The notes under the pieces were generated by a model. The model searched no databases, was not told the DNA's origin, and saw only the letters and a list, made by a program, of their open reading frames with translations. Source: Candidatus Thorarchaeota archaeon (lineage in GTDB: Archaea > Asgardarchaeota > Thorarchaeia > Thorarchaeales > Thorarchaeaceae). Taken from it: a stretch of 53,784 nt of DNA. The stretch is from contig PRDI01000025.1 in the NCBI GenBank assembly GCA_003345595.1, forward strand, positions 1 to 53,784. The letters are read 5' to 3'. Positions 18,301 through 26,287 of the stretch are shown piece after piece (positions within the stretch are counted from its first letter, which is position 1; every line of letters begins with the position of its first letter). A program made the translations under genes and the position numbers.

Positions 18301-19054
18301 ACTGCGTGGGAAGAATGTCACAGTTTTGGCTGATTCTGTACATATTGAGTATCAGAGACTTGATGCACTACACAATGGAACAATCGCCTATGCGATTGTT
18401 GTGAATGAGATTGACTCTCTGCGTGCGATTGACTCGGTTCTGTCCTTGTATCTGAGTGGAGGCGCACGTCTCAGTATGCAGATCAGCAGGTACAACACAA
18501 CAACAACTCCTCACGTACTGACCTATGCAACTGGACTGCGTGGGAGTGAAGTTTCACTCGGTGTCTACTTGGATGTGTCAGTAACACTGTACGAAAACAC
18601 AACCGACGCGTTGGAGGCCACATTGGTTCAAATCTACTACAGGGAATCAGACTTGGACCAGAACGGGGACGGTGTCATTGGGAAAATCGGCGACATCAAT
18701 GAAACCTCTCTCTGCCTCTACTGGTACGATGAAACATCTAGCTCGTGGATCAGACTCACGAGCGATTTGGAATGGGTAATAGGTTCTGGTCTGAATACCA
18801 CTGATGTTGAGATATATGGAGAGAGCTATGCAGGCTACGTATGGGCTAACGTCACGCGACTCTCGTTGTTCGGGCTGGCAGGCGAGCTCATCTCTGTCGA
18901 GGTGCCCCTGGCATACTATGCAGTTGCCACAATCGCAGCCTCTGCTGCAGTCGTGGGTGTCCTGTTCGTATATAGAAGAAAGAAGCAGTTCCTGGGAGGA
19001 ACTGAAACCGAAACTTCGCTTGACCCTCAGCCGAAGAAAGAGGATGGAGGTTAG
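12308..19054 (+). CDS. Giant membrane-anchored surface protein with TSP3-type calcium repeats and a beta-propeller (paralog 1)
   Basis: A 2248-aa protein predicted to lie on the cell surface. In order: N-terminal hydrophobic signal/anchor (about 6-24); Asp/Asn-rich thrombospondin type-3-like calcium repeats (about 86-170, e.g. DYDGDGLYDPVE, DLDDDGIPNAWD); a region (about 310-430) with three units of 'NGNYVSV...E-x-F' type like a fascin beta-trefoil; three strongly hydrophobic stretches (about 755-845, e.g. AIIATIPVIGWLIALGIGI); a second TSP3 block (about 1082-1220); an NHL-like beta-propeller (about 1255-1580); a third TSP3 block (about 1594-1877); an alpha/beta domain (about 1883-2010); a membrane helix (about 2200-2220) and a polar tail. 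The start is GTG 12308; a TTG at 12317 behind AGGTG is an alternative. Adhesion or S-layer association is inferred, not shown. Confidence 0.85.
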   Translation: MSRLKKRRYVLFAVLVIVMLIQLDVKLAVDHPDTPNLSSDGLVGIEDPLRLLRKVIADTAAPRTPTDLKELVLDLLEATPLANRTDYDGDGLYDPVEAVIGTDPESNDTDADDLSDYDEVMNGTDPILPDSNYDGLFDDDEVSVELDLDDDGIPNAWDFDNDGDGVNDRSDLSPYAKSVVSTSFNISIQSTGSPTYITFQVVPENPEHLRLLYQTWDWLNYDSEGQMQDIDGSKNDLELVPYLHLKTRAIPVQSDLDAFGVLAVGDGISIPLSPVYEFENIVAFSGRLLYNESTPLDIDLEAELVWQVVGYTDATAYILKANGNYVSVGQNTIAVANVSDESYAAVLEWIILKETSDITTVAIKLMGGPYLSVAEDNRTLEFNGTSIGQRETFQLLKLQGWLMGYNGNFTSVLPDGTMTLTVYERAVFSVIDTVHTSPTALVRYDEPFMLTGFTVEEFHGTDVGILYNVTSKNQTIAAQWLMNYRFVNNATTTLSDMPSLLQGYNVNVSCRGQSVTSKYQALVVLSENLIPDALGLRSSDEAMPIIIAIEDNTTIVDMSEVSAGSWILNGPCTVDLTAKAMQTSKSLKMNWYNSSTFIGLCPAEIVAEVITWGEDPVTSYNLITVLLRWNTGEYRITKQQLVPLELDDFDTSELDLVSNIAMAGLSILELGGTYVSLLKNWRHLKWLQGGEVPATMREITDYLARWSQGLWGKSNLVKSIGQDSKILAFCKYQDSLSRGSRSGRFAKFFKMFDDAMFVIGVVVEVGLSIAAGVMIADQIGGSAGREFGVPYALLALVVGLWIMGTEAIIATIPVIGWLIALGIGIADACGNYSQGMIAYIVSQLYGRANSFAFVTPDAYVKEVPTISVLDYDNNGVDLGDTILVNGTLWSEIDVAILFASKMTEFFETDLYTLFAKMTNPEWHCYGDINFNLPYVDIIGPEGSNTGMSVTSYTDPLFVWRLLNAYLYGGLSILNSEDGTYVKSIREGGTWWPWRHYWVAREYPFSAWITPGSAQPNFPIVTRMTSTYKVSNFWWHCPVWLFGAECLHRDWFINYTRYNIVTDYYDVLPGSLADFLVWKWISANDYDGDGLNKTEELYYGTFWTECDSDADGLDDGYEIEHGYDPRAYDTDSDGVTDWFENTYETNVTDTDSDGDGLTDYQEISGWVISFDYLDNISLPFQMRVTSDPSINDTDDDGIGDLTEYKCNTNPRSKDTDGDRIEDDVTTEKTISIGNYETSRDVTQYGWVWDSEANHPQSATTMARVVDDIAVDAYGCLYTTSFYDDYYDEIRKFYPNLTEVVLPDTSYFTQGDSWAIDGCVFGLEVDSANDWLYAWTYNYNYTLSLLRFSLDGSVLNPGSYTPLSYAVTPAHTEPDLIASVPSVMSDLDLSSAGNIFTTWYVGIPTEMGQPWDYGPVEVYNRSGALLDTWGTWLPWPPAELLPEKFDNPVTIAVDSENGYVYVGERAEPWMFNYSRVAKFRMADGAYISALPMDFLSIEDIDVDPEGFLYVLGNTTEGPCLRKFNRDGFEDEGFVLYGNATANFTKPIAVTVDPNHNIFILDTVERNSVPLNPSSVSRVWKFSQEVYFVSDLPPDTNPDWDNDGLNNTQEFDGWDITVNFTSGEFAFRVTSSPLMNDSDQDGLGDFVEFALGSNPNSPDTDLDGVSDHKEWWLFTYPGVAYVPPTPSCSASPSTLHTNYMNWQAAGASLTDWDTDGDLLRDGIELAFGSSPVSPDSDGDGLSDIMEFLYNSDPNSADTDNDGADDDQELYGNSSLLSADSDNDFMFDGAEYDQGTNATDIDYDADDIPDGYELLYGTDPVDDDSDGDNISDSMELTLGLDPRSNDTDGDGIDDGTELSIGSNPWNEDSDYDGIPDSEDTDTYAKWEGPVILVLDPDALNETLDFATTLADYVEVIVVSVDELLENYSDASYVVLIGRPDPNGSSVEGLVYDLLVDTGDVLTDMLDEESRNMAIRYGVWTDTQTVTMLSSAIPEDVFLVLQILRGKNVTVLADSVHIEYQRLDALHNGTIAYAIVVNEIDSLRAIDSVLSLYLSGGARLSMQISRYNTTTTPHVLTYATGLRGSEVSLGVYLDVSVTLYENTTDALEATLVQIYYRESDLDQNGDGVIGKIGDINETSLCLYWYDETSSSWIRLTSDLEWVIGSGLNTTDVEIYGESYAGYVWANVTRLSLFGLAGELISVEVPLAYYAVATIAASAAVVGVLFVYRRKKQFLGGTETETSLDPQPKKEDGG

Positions 19055-19101
19055 TGCCCTAAGAGCATGATAGGACACACTTCAAGACAGAGAGGACTCA
19101 C

Positions 19102-19281
19102 GCCTTTCTCCTTTCTCCAGACGTAGACTGATATCAACAACAGATAGCCGACAATTGCGGAGTAGATTGCCCATTCTAGAGTTGGGAGCATCAAGAGGTC
19201 GGGACGGTCAGCGAGACTGCCAATGTCACCATAGTCACCGAACAGAAACGCCTCAAAGACTACGACATTGAGAACCCCCTC
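19102..19281 (-). pseudogene. C-terminal fragment of a DUF998 membrane-protein gene
   Basis: On -, 60 codons translate to a sequence that matches the last 60 conserved residues of the 37656 DUF998 protein at 51 positions by eye (LNVVVF.AFLFGDYGDIGSL, MLPTLEWAIY, GYLLLISVYVWRKEKG). The rest of the gene is absent; the frame is fused on both sides to unrelated sequence, giving a 143-codon open frame (19051-19482) that I do not regard as a gene. It lies between the two giant paralogs, and the full-length relative flanks the third giant gene. Confidence 0.8.
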
Positions 19282-19329
19282 GCACAGGAAGAACTCCTCA
19301 ATCCATATCGTCCACTGTGTTTCGTTTCC

Positions 19330-19559
19330 CAAGACTTTGATGAGATCCCACTTGGCCGCTTCTCCTTTCTCGCCCGCACAGCTCGGGAGCTCAATGGCTT
19401 TGGTGCCCAGAAATCTGTGACAAGACACACGTGGCATCAGCTGGCGTGACAGAGCCCCGAATTCCTGCAAGGGGAGTTTCAAGAAGGCTGTAGGAGCAGT
19501 TAATAGGCGCCTTTCGCCGTGGGATAATCCCTTCTTCCTGTTCGCGTGGTTAGCTTTCT
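19330..19559. repeat. Upstream region duplicated ahead of both giant paralogs (copy 2)
   Basis: Counterpart of 12085-12307, with the same order of shared blocks. Copy 2 has extra sequence on its left, where the DUF998 fragment sits; no such fragment is evident to the left of copy 1. Confidence 0.7.
19500..19507 (+). promoter_or_regulatory. TATA-type box of giant surface gene 2 (TTAATAGG)
   Basis: Same TTAATAGGCGC element and spacing as ahead of paralog 1, with conserved CTGTAGGAG just upstream, so the two genes probably share regulation. Confidence 0.55.
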
Positions 19560-22500
19560 GTGCAGGTGTTGAGATTGAAGAAGCGATACATGCTCTTTGC
19601 CATATTAGTGACCGTGATGCTTATTCAGCTCGATGTCAAACAAGCTGTGGACCATCCAGAAACGTCGAATCTCAGTTCGGGCGGATTGGTCGGAACTGGA
19701 GACCCGCTTCGAGTCCTGCGGAAGGTAATGGCGGACACCCCGGCTCCAAGGACCCCAACGGATGTCAAGCAGCTAGTCCTTGACCTACTTGAAGCTACGC
19801 CACTCGCCAACAGGACTGACCGCGACGGGGACGGGCTTTACGATCCTGTGGAAACTATCATCGGAACTGACCTTGAGAGCAACGACACGGACGCCGATAG
19901 TCTGTCTGATTACCATGAAGTCATGAATGGGACTGACCCAATCCTGCCAGACTCCAACTATGATGGACTCTTTGACTATGATGAAGTCAATATCGAATTG
20001 GATCTGGATGATGACGGTATTCCAAATGCATGGGATTTTGACAACGATGGCGATGGGGTGAATGACCGTGCGGATCTCTCCCCCTATGCGGAATCAGTTG
20101 TCAGTACCAGTTTCAACTTCTCAATACAGACTACTGGCTCGCCTACCTACATAACCTTCCAAGTTCTCCCTCAGAATCCTGAGCATCTTCGGCTGCTGTA
20201 TCAGACCTGGGATTGGCCAGATTATGATACCGAAGGGCAGATGCAGGATCTTGACGGATCGAAAGATGACCTAGAGTTGGTTCCATATCTGCATCTCAAG
20301 ACTGAAGCAGTGCCTGTTCAGTCGGACTTGGATGCGTTTGGTGTTCTAGAAACAGGCGATGGCGTTTCTATTCCCTTGTCACCGGTATATGAGTTTGAGA
20401 ACATAGTGGCATTCAACGGAAGACTTCTCTATGCCGAAACCACACCCTTGGACATCGACCTAGAGGCAGAGTTGGTATGGCAAGTATTAGGATACAATGA
20501 TGTCACAGCTACCATTCTGAAAGCAGATGGCAACTATGTATCCGTCGGACGGGACATGATCGCTGTTGCTAACGCTAGCGATGAGGGCGATGCCGTAGTA
20601 CTGGAATGGATAACAATCAGGGAAACTAGTGAAAGGACCACTGCAGCCATAAGAATCATGGACGGCCCCTATCTGTCTGTAGCAGAGGACAAGAAGACTC
20701 TGGAATTCACTGGAACAAGCATTGGTGAGCGAGAAACGTTCCAGCTTCTGAAACTGCAGGGATGGCTAATGGGCTACAACGAGAACTGCACAGCTGTTCT
20801 ACCAGACGGTACCATGGTCCTACGGTATGACGATCGAGCAGTGTTTGAGGTCATGCACAGTCTTCATACAAGCTTAACTCCTCTTGTCAAGTATACTGAG
20901 CCTTTCATGTTTACTGGATTCACAGTCGAAGAGTTCCACGGAGCCGATGTGGGGATTCTCTACAATGTCACTGACAAGAATCAGACGATTGCAGCTCAAT
21001 GGCTTATGAACTACAGATTCGTGAACAATGCCACGACCACACTATCAGACATGCCCGGTCTTCTGCAAGAGAACAACGTGGCCGTGTCGTGCCAAAGTCA
21101 ATCAGTCAGTTCCAAGTATGAAGCTCTAGTAGTATTGAGTGAAGAGCTGATTCCAAGTGCTCTATATCTCGATTCAGGCGATGAAGCGGTACCCATAATC
21201 ATCGCTATCGAAGATAACGCCACGATCGTAGACATGTCCGAGGCCATACCTGGCTCATACATCCTAGGCGGTCCGTGTACTGTTGATATGGCAACCAAAG
21301 CTATGCAGACGAGTAAGTCCCTGAAGATGAACTGGTACAATTCAACTACATTCATCGGTCTCAGCGCGACTGAGATAATCGCCGAAGTGATAACTTGGGG
21401 CGAAGACCCAGTGACTTCCTACAATCTCGTGACCATCCTTCTGAGATGGAACACTGGAGAGTACAAGATAACGAAACAAGACCTTGTTCCGTTGGAGCTT
21501 GACGATTTCGACCCCTTGGAGCTTGAACTAGCGTGGAATATTGCCATCACTGGTGTTTCAGCACTCGAACTCGGTGGCAAGCTTGTAAGTCTTCTCAAGA
21601 ACTGGAGGCATCTCAAATGGCTACAGGGCGGCGAAGTGCCAGCAACAATGGCAGAGATCACAGATTACTTGGCAAGATGGTCACAGGGCGCATGGGGCAA
21701 AAGCAACCTGGTGAAGAGCATAGGAAAGAACAGCAAGATCCTGGCGTTCTGCAAGTATCAAGATTCTCTGTCGCTCGGATGTAGAAGTGGTAGATTCGCG
21801 AAGTTCTTCAAGATGTTCAACGACGCCCTGTTTGTGATAGGAATCGTTGTCGAAATAGGTCTCTCAATCGCAGCGGGAGTAATGATTGCAGATCAGATTG
21901 GAGGCTCCGCAGGCAAGGAGTTTGGAACAGCATATGCTGTTCTTGCGCTCATTGTCGGTCTCTGGATGATGGGTACACTAGCTGTTATTGCGGCAATACC
22001 AGTCATTGGATGGCTGCTGGCATTGGGAATCGGCATAGCTGATGCCTGCGGCGATTACTCACAAGGCATGATCACGTATGTCGTTGGCGAACTGTATGGA
22101 GAGGCACATGCTTTCGGCTTTGTGACACCAGATGCCTATGTCAGAGAAATACCAACCATATCCGTCCTAGACTCTGACAGCAATGGTGTCGATCTGGGGG
22201 ATACTATTCTCGTCAACGGCACGCTATGGAGTGAGCTTGATGTGGCGATAAAGTACGTCAGCAAGATGACCAAGTATTTTGGAACCGATCTCAATACCCT
22301 CTTGGATAGAATGACTAATCCCGCAACCGGGAACCTCAGAGACCTCAACTACATTCTTCCATATGTGGATATCATCGCGCCAGCAGGATCGGACACGGCG
22401 GCCTCTAATTCACGGAACTGGCTCTCTGCATACCTCTCGGGCACACTGCCTGCCCTACAATCCGAAAGTGGAACATACAAGGACACGATTTACGAAGAAG

Positions 22501-25500
22501 GATTATACACGCCCTGGTATCATTATTGGTTTGCGAGAGAGTATTCCTATTCTGCTTGGATTAGACCAGGAATTGCACAACCTGATTTCCCAGTAGTAAC
22601 ACGGATGACGTCGGACTACAAAGTTTCGAACTTCTGGTGGCATTCCCCTGTTTGGAAGTTCGGCGCCGAATGCCTACACCGTGAATGGTCCAAGAATTAT
22701 ACGCAGTACAACATAATCACTGGGTACTATGATGTCTTCCCCGGTTCTCTTGCCGATTTCCTCGAATGGAAGTCGATATCCCCTAATGACTACGACGGGG
22801 ATGGTTTCAACGAAACTGAGGAAACAGCCTTCGGAACATTCTGGACTGAATATGATAGTGACGCTGACGGTCTTGATGACGGGTATGAGATCGAACAGGG
22901 CTATAACCCACTATCGTACGATACTGATTTCGATGGAGTCACAGACTGGTTTGAGCACGCATATGGGACGAATGTCACAAACAGCGACTCAGATGGGGAC
23001 GGACTTGATGACTACCAAGAGATCTCTGGCTGGGTCATCAGCTTCAGCTATTTGGGTAACATATCATTGCCGTTCCAGATGCCTGTGGCGTCGAATCCGA
23101 ACAACAACGATACTGATGAGGATGGAATTGGAGACCTCACAGAATACCAGAGCAACACAAACCCACGGTCAAATGACACCAATGCTGATGGTGAACCTGA
23201 CCTCTCATATGCGCAGTTCGTTTCAGAGGCAGCCTATGAGACATATACCGATTGGACAATGGAGGGTGAGTACTCCACAATAGCGGACATCTGTGTAGAT
23301 GAGTATGGACACGTCTATGCCAGCGGAACCCTAGATCCTATCAGCACTAACAGTACGATAAGGAAGTACGACTCATCCTTAGTGCAAGTCACTCTTCCAT
23401 CAGATTCCGTCTTCATCAATATGACCTGTTTTCCCTCCTACTACGGAGTAGGTTTTCTGAGAGTAGATGAGGCTAATGACTGGCTCTACGCCGAGGTCTA
23501 TACCCAACTTTGGAGATTCGATTTGAACGGCACATCAACGAATCCGGGGCCTTGGACGCCACTCAGTGATAACACTATTATGGATGTTGACTTTGATGTC
23601 AGCGGGAATATCTACGCGGCGCGATTCGATCCGGGCTTGGAAACTGCAGGTGTTAGGAAATACAGTTCAGATGGGACGGTCTTGGCAACTTGGGGTACTA
23701 GAGGGTCAGCAATTGACCAGTATGATGAGTTACAGGCAATAGCTGTTGATGACAAGTACGGCTTCATCTATCTCTGTGACCAGCAGTGGAATTACGGCAA
23801 GACGGATAGGGTCGTCAAACTGCGACTATCCGACGGTGCATACGTCGGAACTCTGTCACAGGACTATGATTCAGTCCTAGATGTCGACGTTGATGTGGAT
23901 GGTTGTGTCTATGTTCTTGGTGAGACCCCTGATGGCACGTCTGTTCAGAAGTTCTATCCAAATGGCGATGAGGATGAGGCCTTTCGATTCTTCGGGAATG
24001 AGACGCGTGACTTCATGGCATCTAGTGGGTACTACAGACATCTGGCTGTTGCTCCTGACAAGAGCATCTATGTCTTGGATTGGATAGTCCTAGGTATGAC
24101 CACAACCTCAAGGATCTGGAAGTTCTCACAGACTGTAACGCTAGCTTCCGAATCACTACCCGATACGAACCCGGACTGGGACAATGATGGCCTGAACAAT
24201 ACTCAGGAGGTCGATGGTTGGAACATCACTGTCAATTTCGCTCATGGGGAAGAGACCTTCCGAGTGGCAAGCAGTCCTGTGATGAATGACTCTGACCAAG
24301 ATGGCTTGGGAGACCTCATGGAGTTCACTCTTGGCTCCGATCCAGGATCACCTGATACTGATCTGGATGGGGTGTCTGACCACAAGGAGTGGTGGCTATT
24401 CACCTATCCCGGCGTTGTCTATGTTCCACCTACGCCGTCTTTTGCCATTCCTTCATCGACTCTACCAACGAACTACATGAACTGGCGTGCCGAAGGGCCC
24501 TCGTTGACAAACTGGGACACTGATGGAGACCTTCTACGAGACGGCATCGAGCTTGCCTTCGGTAGCTCGCCCGTCAACCCAGACCTAGATGGCGATGGAT
24601 TGTCTGACGTCATTGAGTTCTTGTACAACTCAAATCCGAATAGTAATGACACGGATAGTGATGGTGCAGATGATGGTCAAGAGTTGGCTGGCAACTCAAG
24701 CCTGCTGTCAGCTGACTCAGACAACGACTTCATATTCGATGGGGCCGAGTACTACCTTGGGACAAATCCAACAGGCACTGATTTTGACGCTGATGGTATT
24801 CCAGATGGGTACGAGCTGCTCTATGGGACCGACCCACTAATCGGCGACTGTGACGATGATGGCATCGCTGATGGCATGGAACTCACGCTCTGGTTAGACC
24901 CATGGAGCAACGATACCGATGGGGATGGCGTTGACGATGGAACAGAACTCTCGGTAGGCAGCAGTCCTTGGAACGAAGACTCAGACTACGATGGAGTCCC
25001 GGACGGTGAAGACAGTGATACGCTCGCTGAATGGGAGGGGCCAATCATCTTGGTCATGGAACCAGATGCATCTAATGACACACTCGAGTTCGCGACAATG
25101 CTTGGTAACTACGTCGAGGTCGTAGTTGTTTCTGTTGACGAGCTCGTCGGCAACTACGGCGACAGTCCATACATCGTACTTGTAGGGCGTCCCGACCCTG
25201 ATAGCTCCTCAGTTGCAGGACTCATGTACGACCTTCTGGCTGACACTGGAGATACCCTGACAGACATGATGGCCGAAGGTTCACACGGCGTGGCCCTGCG
25301 ATATGGAGTCTGGACTGACACTCAGACGGTAGCGATGCTATCTTCAGCGGTCCCAGAAGATGCTTTCATAGTCCTTCAGATAATGCGTTGGAAGAATGTC
25401 ACAGTCCTACCTGAGTTCGTGCGGATTGAGTATCAGAGGGTAGAAGCAGAATACAATGGAACGATTGCCTATGCTGTCGTTGTGAATGAAATTGACTCTC

Positions 25501-26123
25501 TGCGTGCGATTGATTCGTTTGTTACCTTCTATCTTAGCGGAGCCGCTCGCCTCAGTATGCAGATTGCCAAGTACAATACAACGACAACGCCTCACGTACT
25601 CACCTATGCGACAGGACTGCATGGAAGTGATGTGTCACTTGGGGTCTATTTGGAAGTGTCACTGGCACTATACAAGAACAGAACCGACGTGTTTGAATCT
25701 GCACTGCTACAGGTCTACTACAAGGAATCAGATCTGGACCAGAATGGAGATGGCGTCATTGGAGGAATCGGAGACATCGATGAGACTTCTATCTGTCTTT
25801 ACTGGTATGACGACTCATCTGATTCGTGGATAAGACTGACCAATGATCTGGAGTGGGTTCTGGATGCCAGCCTGAATACTACTGATGCTGAGATCTATGG
25901 AGAGAACTATGCAGGCTACGTATGGGCCAATGTCACGCGACTCTCGTTGTTCGGGCTGGCAGGCGAACTCATTTCTGTCGAGGTGCCCCTGGCATACTAT
26001 GCAGTTGCCATAATCGCAGCGTCTGCTGCAGTCGTGGGTGTCCTGTTCGTACATAGAAGGAAGATACAGAATCCAAAGAGAGCTGAGACCGAGGTTTCTC
26101 TTGGCTCTCCACCTGGAGGATGA
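19560..26123 (+). CDS. Giant membrane-anchored surface protein with TSP3-type calcium repeats and a beta-propeller (paralog 2)
   Basis: A 2187-aa tandem paralog of the 12308 gene with the same domain order. Signal/anchor, TSP3 blocks, fascin-like region, central hydrophobic stretches, C-terminal alpha/beta domain and last membrane helix align almost residue for residue by eye. The clear exception is the NHL-like propeller (about 1222-1525), shorter and with largely different sequence, although the flanks (TNPRSNDT before, PDTNPDWDNDGLNNTQE after) are nearly the same. The listed GTG at 19560 starts two codons before the GTG (19566) that matches paralog 1. It converges on the 3670-aa gene with a strong hairpin between. 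The two proteins probably share a scaffold role with different propeller ligands; that is inference. Confidence 0.85.
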   Translation: MQVLRLKKRYMLFAILVTVMLIQLDVKQAVDHPETSNLSSGGLVGTGDPLRVLRKVMADTPAPRTPTDVKQLVLDLLEATPLANRTDRDGDGLYDPVETIIGTDLESNDTDADSLSDYHEVMNGTDPILPDSNYDGLFDYDEVNIELDLDDDGIPNAWDFDNDGDGVNDRADLSPYAESVVSTSFNFSIQTTGSPTYITFQVLPQNPEHLRLLYQTWDWPDYDTEGQMQDLDGSKDDLELVPYLHLKTEAVPVQSDLDAFGVLETGDGVSIPLSPVYEFENIVAFNGRLLYAETTPLDIDLEAELVWQVLGYNDVTATILKADGNYVSVGRDMIAVANASDEGDAVVLEWITIRETSERTTAAIRIMDGPYLSVAEDKKTLEFTGTSIGERETFQLLKLQGWLMGYNENCTAVLPDGTMVLRYDDRAVFEVMHSLHTSLTPLVKYTEPFMFTGFTVEEFHGADVGILYNVTDKNQTIAAQWLMNYRFVNNATTTLSDMPGLLQENNVAVSCQSQSVSSKYEALVVLSEELIPSALYLDSGDEAVPIIIAIEDNATIVDMSEAIPGSYILGGPCTVDMATKAMQTSKSLKMNWYNSTTFIGLSATEIIAEVITWGEDPVTSYNLVTILLRWNTGEYKITKQDLVPLELDDFDPLELELAWNIAITGVSALELGGKLVSLLKNWRHLKWLQGGEVPATMAEITDYLARWSQGAWGKSNLVKSIGKNSKILAFCKYQDSLSLGCRSGRFAKFFKMFNDALFVIGIVVEIGLSIAAGVMIADQIGGSAGKEFGTAYAVLALIVGLWMMGTLAVIAAIPVIGWLLALGIGIADACGDYSQGMITYVVGELYGEAHAFGFVTPDAYVREIPTISVLDSDSNGVDLGDTILVNGTLWSELDVAIKYVSKMTKYFGTDLNTLLDRMTNPATGNLRDLNYILPYVDIIAPAGSDTAASNSRNWLSAYLSGTLPALQSESGTYKDTIYEEGLYTPWYHYWFAREYSYSAWIRPGIAQPDFPVVTRMTSDYKVSNFWWHSPVWKFGAECLHREWSKNYTQYNIITGYYDVFPGSLADFLEWKSISPNDYDGDGFNETEETAFGTFWTEYDSDADGLDDGYEIEQGYNPLSYDTDFDGVTDWFEHAYGTNVTNSDSDGDGLDDYQEISGWVISFSYLGNISLPFQMPVASNPNNNDTDEDGIGDLTEYQSNTNPRSNDTNADGEPDLSYAQFVSEAAYETYTDWTMEGEYSTIADICVDEYGHVYASGTLDPISTNSTIRKYDSSLVQVTLPSDSVFINMTCFPSYYGVGFLRVDEANDWLYAEVYTQLWRFDLNGTSTNPGPWTPLSDNTIMDVDFDVSGNIYAARFDPGLETAGVRKYSSDGTVLATWGTRGSAIDQYDELQAIAVDDKYGFIYLCDQQWNYGKTDRVVKLRLSDGAYVGTLSQDYDSVLDVDVDVDGCVYVLGETPDGTSVQKFYPNGDEDEAFRFFGNETRDFMASSGYYRHLAVAPDKSIYVLDWIVLGMTTTSRIWKFSQTVTLASESLPDTNPDWDNDGLNNTQEVDGWNITVNFAHGEETFRVASSPVMNDSDQDGLGDLMEFTLGSDPGSPDTDLDGVSDHKEWWLFTYPGVVYVPPTPSFAIPSSTLPTNYMNWRAEGPSLTNWDTDGDLLRDGIELAFGSSPVNPDLDGDGLSDVIEFLYNSNPNSNDTDSDGADDGQELAGNSSLLSADSDNDFIFDGAEYYLGTNPTGTDFDADGIPDGYELLYGTDPLIGDCDDDGIADGMELTLWLDPWSNDTDGDGVDDGTELSVGSSPWNEDSDYDGVPDGEDSDTLAEWEGPIILVMEPDASNDTLEFATMLGNYVEVVVVSVDELVGNYGDSPYIVLVGRPDPDSSSVAGLMYDLLADTGDTLTDMMAEGSHGVALRYGVWTDTQTVAMLSSAVPEDAFIVLQIMRWKNVTVLPEFVRIEYQRVEAEYNGTIAYAVVVNEIDSLRAIDSFVTFYLSGAARLSMQIAKYNTTTTPHVLTYATGLHGSDVSLGVYLEVSLALYKNRTDVFESALLQVYYKESDLDQNGDGVIGGIGDIDETSICLYWYDDSSDSWIRLTNDLEWVLDASLNTTDAEIYGENYAGYVWANVTRLSLFGLAGELISVEVPLAYYAVAIIAASAAVVGVLFVHRRKIQNPKRAETEVSLGSPPGG

Positions 26124-26240
26124 CTACTGCCATAGACGGATCTTGCCCAACGGAACCTGGCATGAAGGACAGACTGTGCCCTTCTGAGACTAACGGTCAT
26201 TCTCTGCGGAGCCAAGAAATCCGAAACAAGAAAAGGTAGG

Positions 26241-26265
26241 CGCCCCCGGCAGTACACCGGGGGCG
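26241..26265. terminator. Strong hairpin between convergent giant genes
   Basis: CGCCCCCGG (26241-26249) pairs perfectly with CCGGGGGCG (26257-26265) around a 7-nt loop. It sits between the stops at 26123 (+) and 26288 (-) and could stop transcription from either side. No long T-run follows on either strand, so it may act as a block or an RNA end rather than a classic intrinsic terminator. Confidence 0.6.
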
Positions 26266-26287
26266 AATGGATGCATCTATTGCAGGA

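Noticed and set aside
19051-19482. 143-codon open frame on - between the giant genes
   Set aside because: Only its last part resembles a protein, and that is a C-terminal DUF998 fragment; the first half is the duplicated upstream region of the giants. No start signal.
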